A DNA stretch of 64,000 nucleotides. Source: Symbiodinium natans. Taxonomy: Eukaryota > Sar > Dinophyceae > Suessiales > Symbiodiniaceae. The DNA is taken from contig CAJNDS010002625.1 of NCBI GenBank assembly GCA_905221605.1, positions 274,706-338,705 on the forward strand, written 5' to 3'. Below, piece after piece: positions 37,899 through 49,561 of the stretch. The notes under the pieces were generated by a model. The model was not told the DNA's origin. It was given only the letters and a program-made list of their open reading frames with translations, and did no database searches. Within the stretch, counting starts at the first letter, position 1. Each line of letters starts with the position of its first letter. The position numbers were made by a program, and so were the translations under genes.

Positions 37899-38194
37899 GA
37901 CACCTTGAACCCCCGTAGCTTTCTAGTAGCTTCCAAGTAGCCTCCTAGTGCCAAAGTCCAAGCACAGCGGGCTCGTCTGCGACAAAGTGACGCAGGCTCT
38001 CGATCGAAAGCACCATCGGGAATGCTTGGGCATAAGTTAGACCTTGCTTTCCGCCAAAGATGCGGTGCCGCGGAAGCAGGTCAAACCAAGCGAAAGTGTG
38101 TGTTGTGGTGCTGCACTCTAAACATACCTGCTAAAGCCCTATCCACCAAAGCATGGAATTTCCTACGTTGCTTTTGTCGCTTCTCTCAACTTGT

Positions 38195-40032
38195 GCGATC
38201 AAGGCCTTGAGACCCTCCTGAATTGGGCTGTGGCTGATCCTGGTCGTCGCGTGCGTGGCCTGCCTCAGAAGGCGTTCCGTGATATGCCGTCATTTCATGC
38301 GTTACTTTGTTGGGACATCCTCAACAACTCGGGGGACTCCGCATCTGTTGCAGGCCCTGCACATGGAGATGGAGCAGACCCATGAGTTTCTCGCGGAGGA
38401 GTTCTACGATGCGTAGGTCTCCCAGTCCGGGTTTGTCTCTCAACATGCACAGTGCTCAAGTGCATCAGAAAGCCCATAACGTTCAGCCAAGGCTCCTCCC
38501 AGTGTGGCAGGAGACAGAGTGACTTCTTGACTTTTGCCCACGTGCCAAAGCATTCTCACGTGCACAGGAGATCACAGAGGGCCGGGGTCCACAGGTGTAT
38601 CCACGCCAAGAGGCAGGGTCGTGCGGGTGCCGCAACATCACCCGGCGTGCCGTCATTGGCAGGAGCAACGTAGGGTGACATGCGTGTCGCAGTTGATGTG
38701 CTGGGCTCAGCTTCTGAATCGGCTGCCTGAAACAGCATAAACAGCTTGTGCGACTCTGCAGGCCTCAAAGGCAGGCTCCAGATGCCGAGGCCTCGCCATG
38801 TCATAGACCTTGCCCTGTCATGTGCAGTATGTGTTGTCACTGTTGTCACCCGCAATCTACTTGCAGTGTAGTCCCGGAGATGAGCACGACACCTGGCACC
38901 CGAAGGCCTCAGAAGACAGCAGCAACAAAGATGGGGAGAAGGCAGACGGCCCTTTGTGCACATCTGCAGGCAACCGAAGCAAGAATTGACGTTCAATACA
39001 TTAAGACAGGACGAGGTGGCCGGGTCCATGGGCAGCTTGCATGGGAGCAGGGGGCTCAACATGTTTGAAATCCTGTTTAGTTGCCATGAACAGATGTGGC
39101 TTTGAGGCACCATGCGCTTGGAAGCCCTGCTGGGCCGAACGCAGCCTTCGCAGACAGACCGCGCTGAATCCGGTGGGCCCGCGCCTTTGGGGCCCGGACA
39201 CACTATGAATATCCATGCTACACCAAGTCCTCTTAACATTTCTGAAATCCTTTCAACGGTGGGACGTGCCAATACCCCAAGGCTGGAGAGGTTCCTTTGC
39301 CGCGCCCGTTCAGGTTGCAGGAGCGAGAGTTGACAGCTGCGGGCCTGTCGTGTATGCGAGCTATGTGCGAACTGCTCTAGGATCGAGCTTCCGGATCTCC
39401 TCCGAGCCCATGACGAGCTGATGGCGGAGAACTTGCATCTCCAGAAGGAGAACGAGGTTCCTTTGATTCTCTGCGTATCGCTTGTGAGCAGTGAAGGCAC
39501 TACCCAGAACGTCAGGCCCTTCGCACCCGGCTGACGTCCCCGCAGCACGTGTCCCCGGGGACCCGTTCAGGATATGTCCGGGGCTTTGTACATGAAACCC
39601 TGCATGCATGTTTTCATGTTCTATGCTATTATATATACATATATGATGACACAGTCTTTGTACGTCTTTGTGCGGGTCTCCTCCTCTCAGTGTCAGCCCA
39701 AGGCCAGCCCCAAGTCGCATCGGACGGAGGCTGGTTTGAGCTGAGTTGCGCTGGAGTTGTTTTAGGATGGCTTTGGGGTCTTATACACCGCAGCTGAGGT
39801 CTCACCCTCTCGCTGGCCCAGCGATGTAGCTTCTGAGGCTCCCCTCCAGACCTCTCAGTGTGTCACGCCCCCCCCTGGATTGGATGGCAGCCCGAGGCAG
39901 AATCGGATGAGTCACCTCCGCTTGAGGCCGCGAGACGCAGAGAAGCGACTCTTGCTGGGACTCTTGCTTTCGCAGGTGGCGGTGGATGCTTCCGCGGATG
40001 AAGATATTCCCGAGGACGCTGCGCGGAGCTAG
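38195..40032 (+). CDS. unidentified protein: membrane segment, acidic tail, coiled coil
   Basis: Exon-like + frames: GLETLLNWAVADPGRRVRGL then PQKAFRDMPSFHALLCWDIL (38202-38330); MEMEQTHEFLAEEFYDA (about 38356-38415, after TTGCAG); AQEITEGRGPQVYPRQEAGS then CGCRNITRRAVIGRSN (38567-38670, GTAGGG donor); HVIDLALSCAVCVVTVVTRN (38780-38869), a membrane helix; GDEHDTWHPKASEDSSNKDG (38870-38988); DEVAGSMGSLHGSRGLNMFE (39010-39113); ALLGRTQPSQTDRAESGGPA (about 39120-39205); LPDLLRAHDELMAENLHLQK (39384-39455), coiled coil; PEAESDESPPLEAARRREAT (39888-39958); and the last exon VAVDASADEDIPEDAARS with stop TAG at 40030-40032. The topology suggests a membrane protein with a charged cytoplasmic end. I do not recognise the family. 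One strand carries a 330-codon antisense ORF that I reject. Confidence 0.5.
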
Positions 40033-40299
40033 CATTTTGTTTGGGCTTTTGGCGGGCTGTGGCCGAGAACAGACAAATATCCCTGGAGGAAGGTGCGAGA
40101 GCCGGGCGCTCCTTCTGGAGGAACCAGGCGCCAACAACCCAACGGCAAAAATGTTGTCTGATGTCACTAGACACTAGTATGTCACTTAAAGTCTGACGAG
40201 CCATGCCCCTCGGTGGCTTCAGCGCGTTTCAGCTCTGAGGTACGGACGAGCCCAAGTATTATGATCGCAGCAGCTTCTTTCATTGCGACCGGCTTGGTC

Positions 40300-40615
40300 C
40301 GCAGCCCGAAATCCAAGGATGACAGGCCCGCGGAGCTCTGAACGCACTGCTGCGGCACAGCTCTTCAGCATTCTTAAAGGTTGCGGCTGAACCCCTTTGC
40401 AGGCGCAACGAGGTTCCGGAGGATCGCCGCAGCCCGAAATCCAAGGATGTGAGGCCCGTGGAGATCTGAACACGCCGCTACGGCACAGCTCTTCAGCATT
40501 CTTAGAAGGTTGCGGCTGACCCTCAGCCCTCAACCCTCAACCCTCAGCCCTCAACCCTCAACCCTAAACCCTAAACCCTAAACCCCTTTGCAGGCGCAAC
40601 GAGGTTCCGGAGGAT
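40300..40615 (+). repeat. tandem duplication covering an exon start and its acceptor
   Basis: CGCAGCCCGAAATCCAAGGAT begins at 40300 and again at 40425. Each copy runs through CGGCACAGCTCTTCAGCATT to an AAGGTTGCGGCTGA end. CCCCTTTGCAGGCGCAACGAGGTTCCGGAGGATC occurs at 40389 and again at 40584, the second time as the likely start of a real exon. In copy two, CCCTCAACCCTAAACCC repeats (40515-40583) have expanded in between. Confidence 0.85.
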
Positions 40616-41685
40616 CCTCAAAACGGGCCTCGGGAGAGTGCGGCGCCAGCAGCTCTCCCGGTCGCGAGACCGGAACTCGAGGAAACTTGGTTTAGGGTTT
40701 AGGGTTTAGGGTAAAGAGGGTTTTTGGGGATGTTTAGGGCATACAGCGCTTTGACTTTCTAAGTCGAGTGCGAAAGAGGATGCAGCGCAGCAGAGTACTT
40801 GTGTTTGTTGTGTTTGTGTTGTGTTTGCGGTGTGTGCTGTGTTTGCTGTGTTTGTTGTGTTTGTTGTGTTTGTTGTGTTTGTTGTGTTTGTTGTGTTTGT
40901 TGTGTTTGTTGTGTTTGTTGTGTTTGTTGTGTTTGTTGTGTTTGTTGTGTTTGTTGTGTGGTTTGGGTGGGCTGTGTTGACATTCTGCTTCCAGGATGTG
41001 CTGCCACCGTCACCCCAACGTTTGGTGCCGCCAAGCCCAGTGAAGGCCACTCGCCACAAGCAACTCGCAAGTTGAAAGAAAATCGGCCCCACGAGCCTGG
41101 GAAGTTATCAAAACCAACATTTATCACTACTCAATATTCAGTATTGGTCACCAACATTGCTTTGTCGCTCAAAAAGCATCCTCCTCTTAAAAGATGCTTC
41201 TGAGTCAAACGAGAGCTGGGAGCTGCGAGGCGCTTCTTCGCTTGCCTGTGCCATCGGCCGCAGAGCGTGCGCGGTCCATGTGTGCCGAGGCGCCTCTGCG
41301 AAATGCCCCGTGCAGAAATGTGAAAGAAGCAGTCCGCAAAAACCAGTCGCTGTATTCTGCGCTGTACATTGCTTCTTCATGTCCCTACACATCGCCCCTG
41401 GTTTGTAGAGGTCGGAAGCCGCAGTCCGAACTCGGGTGGATCTGCATCGCCCTGGTGCCCCGGGATGTTGATGCAAGCCAAAAGCTGACTTGCATCGATG
41501 CAATCTTCAGGCGCAAAGCAATGCGTCCGACGAAAAATGCTGTCCGAGCCTCGTGCAAAAGGTCCGTCCTTGATGTCATGTGTGAATCTCCAAACCTATC
41601 CGAGCTGCACTCTGGAGCAATGCTGCAAGATCTGGCAGCCCTGCCTGTGGACACACAGTGTAGCCAGACATCTGAGATCCTGTGA
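40596..41685 (+). CDS. exon cluster of an unidentified protein
   Basis: After CTTTGCAG a frame reads RNEVPEDPQNGPRESAAPAA then LPVARPELEE (40596-40688), followed at once by TTTAGGG repeats (40689-40713). After CTTCCAG (40994) a frame contains GAAKPSEGHSPQATRKLKEN (to about 41105). A further region, 41190-41685, has two overlapping + frames that both look coding: ASESNESWELRGASSLACAI (to 41408), and a 163-codon frame with KEAVRKNQSLYSALYIASSC then ELGWICIALVPRDVDASQKL, ending at TGA. One intron could switch between them. Function unknown. Confidence 0.4.
40801..40967. repeat. 9-bp tandem repeat (GTGTTTGTT)n
   Basis: About sixteen near-perfect 9 bp units lie between two coding-like exons, presumably within an intron. 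Confidence 0.9.
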
Positions 41686-42715
41686 TGTAAGGCATGGCTA
41701 AAGCAGACAGAGAAGGCGCCTCAATGCACTGCAGACGCTCTACACGCCTAAATACATCTCTGCACCTGAGTGTACGGACCCCGGTGCTGACAGCTGCTGC
41801 CATATACAATGCTGGGTCAGGATTTGTCCAACAGATCTTCGGTGTGAGAGCCTTAGCGTGCCATGGCTTTATAGCATCTTATCTGTGCACCTTCACATGC
41901 CAGGTCTGGTCGGATGGTGCCCTTCGAGTTCATAGGTGCCCAATGCCCTCTGTTTGCTTTTGAAGCTTTTGCAGTTCCTGCGCTGCTCCGCGAGAGTTAT
42001 CGTATGGAGGTGCAGCTCGTCCCACGAATCCGGCGGCTTGGCCTCAGGTGGAGTGAGCGAAGTCTGGGGGCACCAAGCCTCCAGAGCGCACCCACCGGGA
42101 TAAGGTCACTTAGAGGGCTTCCTGCGATCTCAAACATACCTCAGCTAGGTTTCTGCAGCAGGTATCTACATATGCAGGTATCATAACACTGCCGAGATGG
42201 CACTCTGTGAGCCGAATTCGGACGGCGTGAATTTTGAAACGTCTGACATCCTGCAGGGACAAAGACGCACAGGAAAGGCCGTCGCACTCCGTGCAGAGCT
42301 TGAGAGCCATGCTGCCAATCTGTACAAAATCTGAGGGCAGCCAAAGAATGGCCTCGGCCTTGCCTTGCTTTAAGCAAGGTGCCCAATGCACCCAAGGCTG
42401 CTGAGCGAAATGCACGGGTCTGGGTAAATAAGCCTTTTGACGCCCGTCTCCCAGCGAAGATCTGGCGTACCCACCGCACAGAAATCACGAGCTGGGCCAC
42501 AGTTTTAAGGTACACAGCGCGGACCCTCGGGGAAGCCACGGCAAAAAACTAAGCAACGGGCGCCACCTGATTCAAGCACCAGCCTGCGTCCAAAGTCGGC
42601 TCATCTTCTCCTGCACCGCGCAGGAGAAGATGAACCCTATCATGGAGGCAAGACTTTGCAGCGCCCCGAACGTTCGCGCTTAGCTCTGGCCCCCGGCGCG
42701 CTCCGGGTAGATGTT
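41686..42715. other. no confident gene
   Basis: Several + frames of 60-90 codons overlap (for example 41694-41963 and 41914-42186). None has a motif or clear splice limits. CTTCTCCTGCACCGCGCAGGAG at 42606-42627 is a small perfect palindrome. Confidence 0.3.
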
Positions 42716-42728
42716 CTTTTTTTTTTGT

Positions 42729-43175
42729 TGCAGCTCATGCTCATGCTGCAGGCTATGGTGACTGCTTTGCTGATCAAATGCCCGGACGATCCATGTGATT
42801 TCATGATGAAGGCCATGTTTCCTTCTCCCCCTGCTAAACCGAAGTTGCATCTTCTCCAGCACTGAAATCCGCATCCTTGCGCCAGTGGCTGCTGGAGCAA
42901 GATCGTTACGACCGCGGCGAGTTTGGAAAGCCGGTGGATGAAGCGGAACTGGCAAAACTCAGGACATCGCCCATGGGTGCTGCCATTGTGCCATGTGCTG
43001 TCCGCTGCCCGCTGCCTGCGAGACGCGCTGCGCTTCCAGGACGGAGGTGGAGAAGCTGAAGGCTGACAAGGCAGGCGCTGAGAGAATAAAGAACGTTGTG
43101 AAGAGATCGCCCAGCTTGGTGACTTGCCATGAATATCATGGAGTCATGAACAGGCAAAGCTTGAAGAAGCAGTGA
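42729..43175 (+). CDS. exons with an RIIa/DPY30-like dimerisation motif and coiled coil
   Basis: After a T-run and TTGTTGCAG (about 42733) a frame reads LQAMVTALLIKCPDDPCDFM then MKAMFPSPPAKPK. The pattern LxxLVxALLxxxPDDPxxFM is typical of RIIa/DPY30 docking motifs, found in PKA regulatory subunits and in flagellar radial spoke and adenylate kinase proteins. A second exon (about 42875-42970) reads LRQWLLEQDRYDRGEFGKPV then DEAELAKL. A third (about 43040-43175) contains TEVEKLKADKAGAERIKNVV, a charged helix, and ends at TGA. I suggest an axonemal or PKA-anchored protein; this rests on one short motif. Confidence 0.45.
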
Positions 43176-43379
43176 AGCCCTAGACGGTCTAGATGCACAC
43201 TTGCACATCTGCTCCATGAAAAACATGCCCCGGTTTGGGTCTCCGAGGCCATGCTTTGAGGGATGTGCACTGTAAGGCGCTGTCAGGACAAGGTTTTTAG
43301 TCATGGAGCATCCAGTAGCCGTTGAACCGAATCGCAGAGCATTTGCCGTCTCACTTTCCGCGGTCTCCTAGCACCGGGC

Positions 43380-43803
43380 TTGCCCATCCTTTTGATCTGC
43401 AGACGAAGGCTGGTGCTGACCGTCAATCTCGAGCAAGTTGTGGGCTTTGCATCGTATGATATAGTATGTGTTTCAGTGTTCTACAATCTTCCACACTATT
43501 CCACGGTGTTCCACGTACGTGAGTGTTGTGGCTGCGAATGGCATTTGGCGCACCGCGGGGGCGCAGTTGAGGATCGTCTGTCTCCAGGGTCTGTTGCTGC
43601 ACCTCAACCCAAGTCCCATTGACATTTCTGTGTTGGTGAACTGCTCAGCTGTGCCGTATGATATGGACACTATGGGCGAACTCTCCAGCTGCTGCAAATT
43701 GCAGTGGGTGACTTTTCGTGCGGAAGTGGAGGACTCCAAGTTTCACCAACCTTCTCTCCCGCACACTTGGAGACGCCCATGTGTGTATACAAACATTGTG
43801 TAA
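43380..43803 (+). CDS. exon of an unidentified protein
   Basis: From about 43517 a + frame reads VVAANGIWRTAGAQLRIVCL then QGLLLHLNPSPIDISVLVNC and SAVPYDMDTMGELSSCCKLQ, ending at TAA 43801-43803. The long balanced stretch looks like real protein. No family is recognised. It may continue the gene at 42.7 kb. Confidence 0.45.
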
Positions 43804-43989
43804 CTGTTGCCTGACGAAGTTCTGAAGTATGCTTGTCGACTTTGAACTCGCGGAAGCTCTCGTGAGGAAGTCGTCTCGCGTTGCAGAGAGATGTCCAGAA
43901 CTCTAGACCCGTTTCTGTCATTGTCAGGGGCTTTCTGCACACCCATGCAGCATTCCTTCTGCAGTTCTCTGTCCGCCGCGGCTTCGCTC

Positions 43990-44262
43990 GCGTAAGATGT
44001 GGCTGCAATGAGGCAGATGTATAAAGCCGCCAGATGTTGTGAGCATAGTCCCGACACGACATGCCAACCGCAGAACACCCTCGAGCTGCCCATGGCCTTG
44101 CAAGCCTTCGCCAGCGCGGCGTCCGCGCAGGCCCTGCTGAACTGTCCGGCTTGCTTATACCTCTGCTGCACCTCGAAGGGGACGTCTTTGGCAGGTCCAG
44201 CCGAGCTGCGATGGTAGCTGCGAGGCTGCTGCTGAGGCCGTTGGAGACTTGAACCAGCTTTA
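43990..44262 (+). CDS. short exon-like frame, unidentified
   Basis: A + frame (43999-44217) reads NTLELPMALQAFASAASAQA then LLNCPACLYLCCTSKG. An overlapping + frame also looks coding in its second half (GLLIPLLHLEGDVFG). Only one can be used at a time. Function unknown. Confidence 0.35.
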
Positions 44263-44412
44263 GCTGTACTCATAGGACATATCATGCTAGCGCTTGCGCG
44301 AGAGTCCATCGTGGGCCCATGGCCTCACAGGATCCATGGGGAAGTCCAAACAGCCTCAAAAGGCTCCGCAGAGTCCATACAGAGTGGAAAGGACGAGGAG
44401 GTCCGGAGCCGT

Positions 44413-44881
<469 letters not shown>

Positions 44882-45394
44882 TGGGGGGTTGATGCTTCAT
44901 CCGGGTCGCGGGAACGTTAGGGGGCGCATGGGCATGGGCAGTCCTGAGTGGGGTACATCGAAGATCAGAGGGGTCCGTGCCGGGGGGAGACGCCCATGCC
45001 TACACGAGGAGATCCTGCACAAAGGTGGAGGTGAGGGGCCATGTGTTTTTTTTTTCCCCAAACGCCTTAGGCCTGTGCCTCCGCGGATAGGTCATGATGA
45101 GTTGCTGAGAGTTGCAGAGAGAGGGCACGTCAGGCGGCGGAACGCCCGACCAGCGTGCTCTCGCCGAGGCGCATCAGCAGCTTTCAGTTCTGCAGGGCAA
45201 CGTTGCCGGGGTTGTAAACAGTGCCATGACCTTGAATGGTACAGCTGCTTCAGTGCACTTCTGAGCAGCATGCGCCCACCCCTTCTCCTGGCTTCAGTGC
45301 GCGTAGCGGCACCAGGAGTCAAGACAAGTCAATGTATCAAGACACTCGGCTATTCGGGACTTGCTGATACCTCGATATATCTGTGGCTGGCCGT

Positions 45395-45413
45395 GTCGGC
45401 CGTGTTCCTTAGC
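45395..45413 (+). promoter_or_regulatory. candidate spliced-leader acceptor of the esterase gene
   Basis: GGCCGTGTTCCTTAG ends in AG at 45412, one base before the ATG chosen as start. A leader added here would give an mRNA starting at the signal peptide. Inference from position. Confidence 0.45.
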
Positions 45414-46598
45414 ATGGCCTGCCTGAACCTCCTTCTGGCCCTTCCGGCCCTTGCCGCAGTATGCCTGGGGCAGCCAAACCCGTCCAAACATGGAACGGCG
45501 TCAACGGAGTGGCTGCAAGCACTCAAAGGGCTGAAACTGCCCGGTGAGGAGAAGCGCTCTGCCGGGTGCTCAGCTGGCAAAGGCCCACAGGCGTGGGGCG
45601 GAAGCGAGGAGAAGGGATTTGAAGGCTGGGTGCCTTTGACCATCATGGACTTCATGCCGGTGAATCGCTCCTTCTACGTCCAGCTTCCCGAAGGTGTCGG
45701 TACTTCGAGGTGGGCCCCGGCGCCTCTGCTCATCGCTTTGCACTCGCAAGGGGACCAAGCAGACTCCATGGCCTACAGCCACGACTACGGAACCTTTGGG
45801 AAGTCACTGGGTTTCGTCAGCGTGTTTCCACAAGGTCTTGACGATGCTGTACCGGGGGGTGGTGACTTAGGAACTGGCTGGAATGTGGGAACTGCGGGGG
45901 ACGACCAGACGTGCGTAACCGACGAGGTCACAGCAGATTGCTATGCATCATGCTGGGAACAAGGCAAGTGTGGAAGCTGCAATTGGTCAGGATGTTACGA
46001 CGAGCGACTTTTCGTCTACTCCCTCATCCAGCTCATCGGTTCCGTTCTCTGCATTGATCAGAGTCGCGTCTACGTTACTGGTGAGAGCAACGGGGGAATG
46101 CTTGCCCACTACCTTGTGCAGTCACTTCCCGGGACTTTTGCAGCCGTTGTGCCCTGGTACGGCCTTCCACTCCTTGGATATGGCTTGGGGGCCGAGTTTG
46201 AGCTGGTTCGTGATCGGACGGATTGTCGGCAGACGGCCATGCTCCAACTCCACGGACGTCAAGATGACATCATGCCCGTGGCTGGAGGTGTTTCGGGTGG
46301 CTTTCAGCCTGGTTGGATCTATGAGCCCCTGAACAAGGTTCAGCAGGGCTGGGCTGCTGTTCACGACTGTGACACAGTTGCCAGCCCGACCCACACCTAT
46401 TGGGATGGCGGGGAGAAGAACTTCGCCTGCTTCGACTACAAGGGCTGTACAAGCGGAAGGCGTATCATGCGCTGCTTCTACGATGGCGGCCATGGTGACC
46501 GCCCGGGCGAGGGTACTGCTGACCAGATCACTGTCTGGTTCTTGCTGCAGTATCGTTTGGATGCAGCCACGTCGAAGAATGCATCCATTGTTGTCTGA
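45414..46598 (+). CDS. secreted feruloyl esterase / PHB depolymerase-type hydrolase (394 aa)
   Basis: This is a single-exon alpha/beta hydrolase of the CE1/LpqC-like group, which cleaves ester bonds such as ferulate esters of cell-wall polysaccharide or polyhydroxybutyrate. Starting at ATG 45414 gives a signal peptide, MACLNLLLALPALAAVCLG. The open frame extends further upstream but without a better start. Motifs: LIALHSQGD (oxyanion region), FVSVFPQGLDD, then GESNGG with nucleophile Ser225; LHGRQDDIMPV with Asp284 (or 285); and YDGGHGD with His360, which completes the triad. A cysteine-rich insert (CYASCWEQGKCGSCNWSGC) before the nucleophile elbow suggests disulfides and secretion. The stop is TGA 46596-46598. 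The lack of introns contrasts with its neighbours and could reflect a retrogene or acquisition from bacteria or fungi. The exact substrate cannot be told. Confidence 0.9.
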   Translation: MACLNLLLALPALAAVCLGQPNPSKHGTASTEWLQALKGLKLPGEEKRSAGCSAGKGPQAWGGSEEKGFEGWVPLTIMDFMPVNRSFYVQLPEGVGTSRWAPAPLLIALHSQGDQADSMAYSHDYGTFGKSLGFVSVFPQGLDDAVPGGGDLGTGWNVGTAGDDQTCVTDEVTADCYASCWEQGKCGSCNWSGCYDERLFVYSLIQLIGSVLCIDQSRVYVTGESNGGMLAHYLVQSLPGTFAAVVPWYGLPLLGYGLGAEFELVRDRTDCRQTAMLQLHGRQDDIMPVAGGVSGGFQPGWIYEPLNKVQQGWAAVHDCDTVASPTHTYWDGGEKNFACFDYKGCTSGRRIMRCFYDGGHGDRPGEGTADQITVWFLLQYRLDAATSKNASIVV

Positions 46599-47195
46599 CC
46601 CGTCTTCGATTTCTATGTCGACCCGGTTGGACGCGCAGACTCGCGCACTTCACGAATTCAGTCAGAGGCAGGCGTGGCTTACACTCGGCACTTGGCCCTT
46701 GCCAACGACGATGAAGTCAGATGAATGGCCGCAGTTTCATGTCTTCTAGGTAGGCGTTTTCTAGTGAGAGGCAGTCGCAGCACCGGGTTGCGGTCTTCAC
46801 GCTCTGTTCTGCTACAGACTCTTGCAGACGCAGAAGATCATCACGACTTGCTTTTGGGTGTGACTGCATTTTCTGAGCTACCATGTTTCACTGGACAGTG
46901 AGACCCAAGTGTTAGAGGATGTTAGAGGAAAAGAGCTCGCCGAAATCAATCCGTTTGCAATTGCTTGGCTTCGTGAGCAGAGAGAGTGGAGCTTCCAGCA
47001 GGCAGCGTGCTGAAATGCCAGCAGGCAGACTCGCCAATTTAGCTCCGCTGTTCCATGGTCTTGCAAGTCTGCCCGTTTAGGCAGTACCCCGTCCACTGAC
47101 AGCATCGTTTCGTATGTTTCTTTCAGGACTCTGGAGTACGCAATTTGTGATCTAACTCTTACACAATACAACCAATTTAATCCTCGTTAGAGGAT
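46599..47195. other. no confident gene
   Basis: A frame at about 46672-46749 (AWLTLGTWPLPTTMKSDEWP) ends at TCTTCTAGGTAGGCG and could be an exon. Nothing else is recognised. Confidence 0.3.
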
Positions 47196-47204
47196 TGCCT
47201 TCGG

Positions 47205-48225
47205 CGCAGAAGAAGCTTACTGTTGGGCCGGGTGCTCAGAATGCTCTTGATGCTAATTGGATCGGGCGCCCTCATCGGTCCTGCACTGCAGGAGCCCGGG
47301 CGGCTCTTCTACTCACAGATACCCCGAGGGCTGGATCTGCGCATTCATGAGATGCTTCAGCCAATCTTCTCGGTGCGCCCCGCATTCTCCATGCAGCTTG
47401 CTGTTCTTCTGCTGACGTGCCCCGTGTGTGCAGCACATGTCAGCTCGGTCCTCTGCTCTGACTGTATGAGCATGTACTTCCCCTTTGCTCCGATTTGTCA
47501 GGTTGCATTCCAAATGCCTTTGACATGGTTGCTTAATTAAGGCGAGGCGCCCTCCTCAGATCAGGTCGGTGCTTCTCCATGACCCCTTTGGGCCCTCCTC
47601 CAGGCCACTTAACACAGAAGGAGATACTGCAGGCCGATGCAGGCCGTTTTAGAGGCATAGGAACAGGAGAAACGGGAGAAGGATGAGAAGAGGAGAAGGG
47701 CGGAGGAACGTGGCGTCAACCCTTTGAGCATACAAAACATCGAAAGCTTCGTGGGCAGCTACGACACCGCACGCTCAGCCCCTGAAGCGGCGCCCCAAGC
47801 CCGAGTCGGAGGACCCGGAGGAGGAGGAGTCTGAGCAAACGACAGTCCCTGCCCAGCTAAAGGACTCTGACAACGAGGACCAGGAGGAGTCCGGCCGAAG
47901 CCCGCGATTCCCCCAGGCCGATTCTTCAGAGCTTGCCCGCCTGAAGCAGGAGGAGCGCCGGGCGCTCAAGCCCAAGCTGCCCCGAACGCTGCGAGGACCT
48001 CCGACACTGGTAGCGCTACGCGTAGAAGTGCATCAGAACCAACCAAGAATCGCTAAAGTAGGGCTTCGACAGAGCCACGATGCGGACGGAGCTGAAGATT
48101 GGTTCCGGGTCCGTGGCCGTCCCTATCTCCCTTGGACGAAGAACCTGCGGCAAACCTATTCGTCCTATCGCCAGTGGCCACAGCTCTGCGTCATGTACTC
48201 CAATTGCATGTTGCAGAGATTTTGA
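47205..48225 (+). CDS. exon cluster of an unidentified highly charged protein
   Basis: About 47210-47400 has two overlapping + frames, KKLTVGPGAQNALDANWIGR and then EPGRLFYSQIPRGLDLRIHE with LQPIFS; a short intron may switch frames. About 47668-47768 reads QEKREKDEKRRRAEERGVNP then LSIQNIESFVGSYDTARS. From about 47779 a long frame without ATG reads PLKRRPKPESEDPEEEESEQ, then AQLKDSDNEDQEESGRSPRF, LARLKQEERRALKPKLPRTL, VALRVEVHQNQPRIAKVGLR and DWFRVRGRPYLPWTKNLRQT, to TGA at 48223-48225. That is about 148 codons. The acidic, then basic, low-complexity middle and folded end suggest a nucleic-acid or cytoskeletal protein. No family is recognised. Confidence 0.55.
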
Positions 48226-48665
48226 CAAACATGTCTCACTGCTGCGTGCCTTCCAGAGCACTTCAACTGAAAGAGCACTGCGACAGCCGCAAAAAATTAC
48301 TAAGCAAGAATCACATAGCACACACGGCCTGCTGTTCTTCTGCTGACGTGCCAGCACATCAACAGAGAAGACCACGCAGAGCGCCCTCACCTCAGAACCT
48401 TCTCAAGTCTCCTGAACGTTTCCTGCAGTTCACCAAGAAGCCCTTGGGCCGAAGGCTCCGCCCTGCTCCACTTGACTCGCGCCTTTCTGAAACGCAGCGG
48501 CTGGCAGGACTGGCCAAGACGGGAACTGCGGTTGTGCTGGGAAAGTTCTGCCCCCCCCCTTGATCTCTTCCTGTTTCATGATCACTCATGATCCTGTTTT
48601 CATCCCACCCCACGAAATTCACAACATTTCTCAACATTCCGTATTAAGTTTAAGGGCTGATGACA
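48226..48665. other. no confident gene
   Basis: Open + frames occur here (48080-48346, 48099-48563), but they lack motifs and splice limits and overlap each other. Confidence 0.3.
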
Positions 48666-48669
48666 ATCG

Positions 48670-49395
48670 TAGGTGGGCTGTGTGATGCGCTGCTCCAGAG
48701 GTTTGGGACAATGCGTTTGTCTCGCAATATAGTCATGACACTGGATTATGCAGGTAATGGCCATCATTGCTGTGGCCATGGGCCAAACAGATCCAGAAAA
48801 TCAGCGTTCCATGTTGTGCAAATCGATAAGTGCGAAAATTATAGCAACAACGCCACAAGGGATGAGCAGACTTCTGCGGCTTTCTTAACTCCAGGTGTTG
48901 GTGTAGCTTCCATTCAACGTATGTTTAAGTGCCAGGCATTCCCGCAGGCTTACATTTGCTTGACGCGCTCCTCGCCCATGGTCAAGAACAGCTACTGGCT
49001 GAATCGAAGGTGAACAGGTGTCGTGAGTGCGAGTGCCCCAGTAGCTGTTCTTCTTTTTGCTTGTGTACCGGGATGGAAATAGATTGCAAGTTTGATTTTA
49101 CAAGCCACATGGTTTTCAGTAGCACATTTCATGCCTCTCTGTTCGCACCGTTCATCTTTTACGCTCTCCTGCTCGTTCAACCCTTTCCCTGTGTATCTCA
49201 CTCTCCCTCTCTCTCTCCCTCTCTCTCTCTCTCTTTCGCCTTTGTCTTTCATACTTCTTCTTCTCAGTCTCTCTTTCTTTCCTTCTCTCCTCATTTTAAG
49301 TCAGATAGCTGTCGGGGCATTCTCTTGCAGGCAAGCGACGATTGCGCTGGCTGGCTGCGCTTGTACATATCACACTTTCCGTGAGGTTCTTGCAA
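48670..49395 (+). CDS. three exon-like frames, unidentified protein
   Basis: GGLCDALLQRFGTMRLSRNI then VMTLDYA (about 48671-48752, acceptor CGTAG, donor GCAG|GTAATG). AYICLTRSSPMVKNSYWLNR (48949-49011, acceptor CCGCAG, donor AAG|GTGAAC). KRRLRWLAALVHITLSVRFL (about 49331-49395, acceptor TTGCAG), a possible membrane segment. A CT microsatellite (49204-49240) lies in the second intron. Frames and sites agree with one transcript on +. Function unknown. Confidence 0.45.
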
Positions 49396-49561
49396 ATCAG
49401 CGCACGGAATAGCACACAATACGCTTCAGCATTCTTAAGCCATCACCGAGGTGCATCTCCTGTGTGGCTGTTATTTGCCAGGCCCGGCCTGCTCTGAAGC
49501 ACCAGCCATGTAGACATGGCAAGCGTTTTGTGATCATCGCACACATGCACAGTTCGGCTTT

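Noticed and set aside
38556-39548. 330-codon ORF on the minus strand
   Set aside because: It is rich in Ser, Arg, Leu and Pro with no motif, and it lies antisense to a series of better + frames (QVYPRQEAGS, VIDLALSCAVCV, LNMFEILFSC). It is the complement of GC-rich coding DNA.
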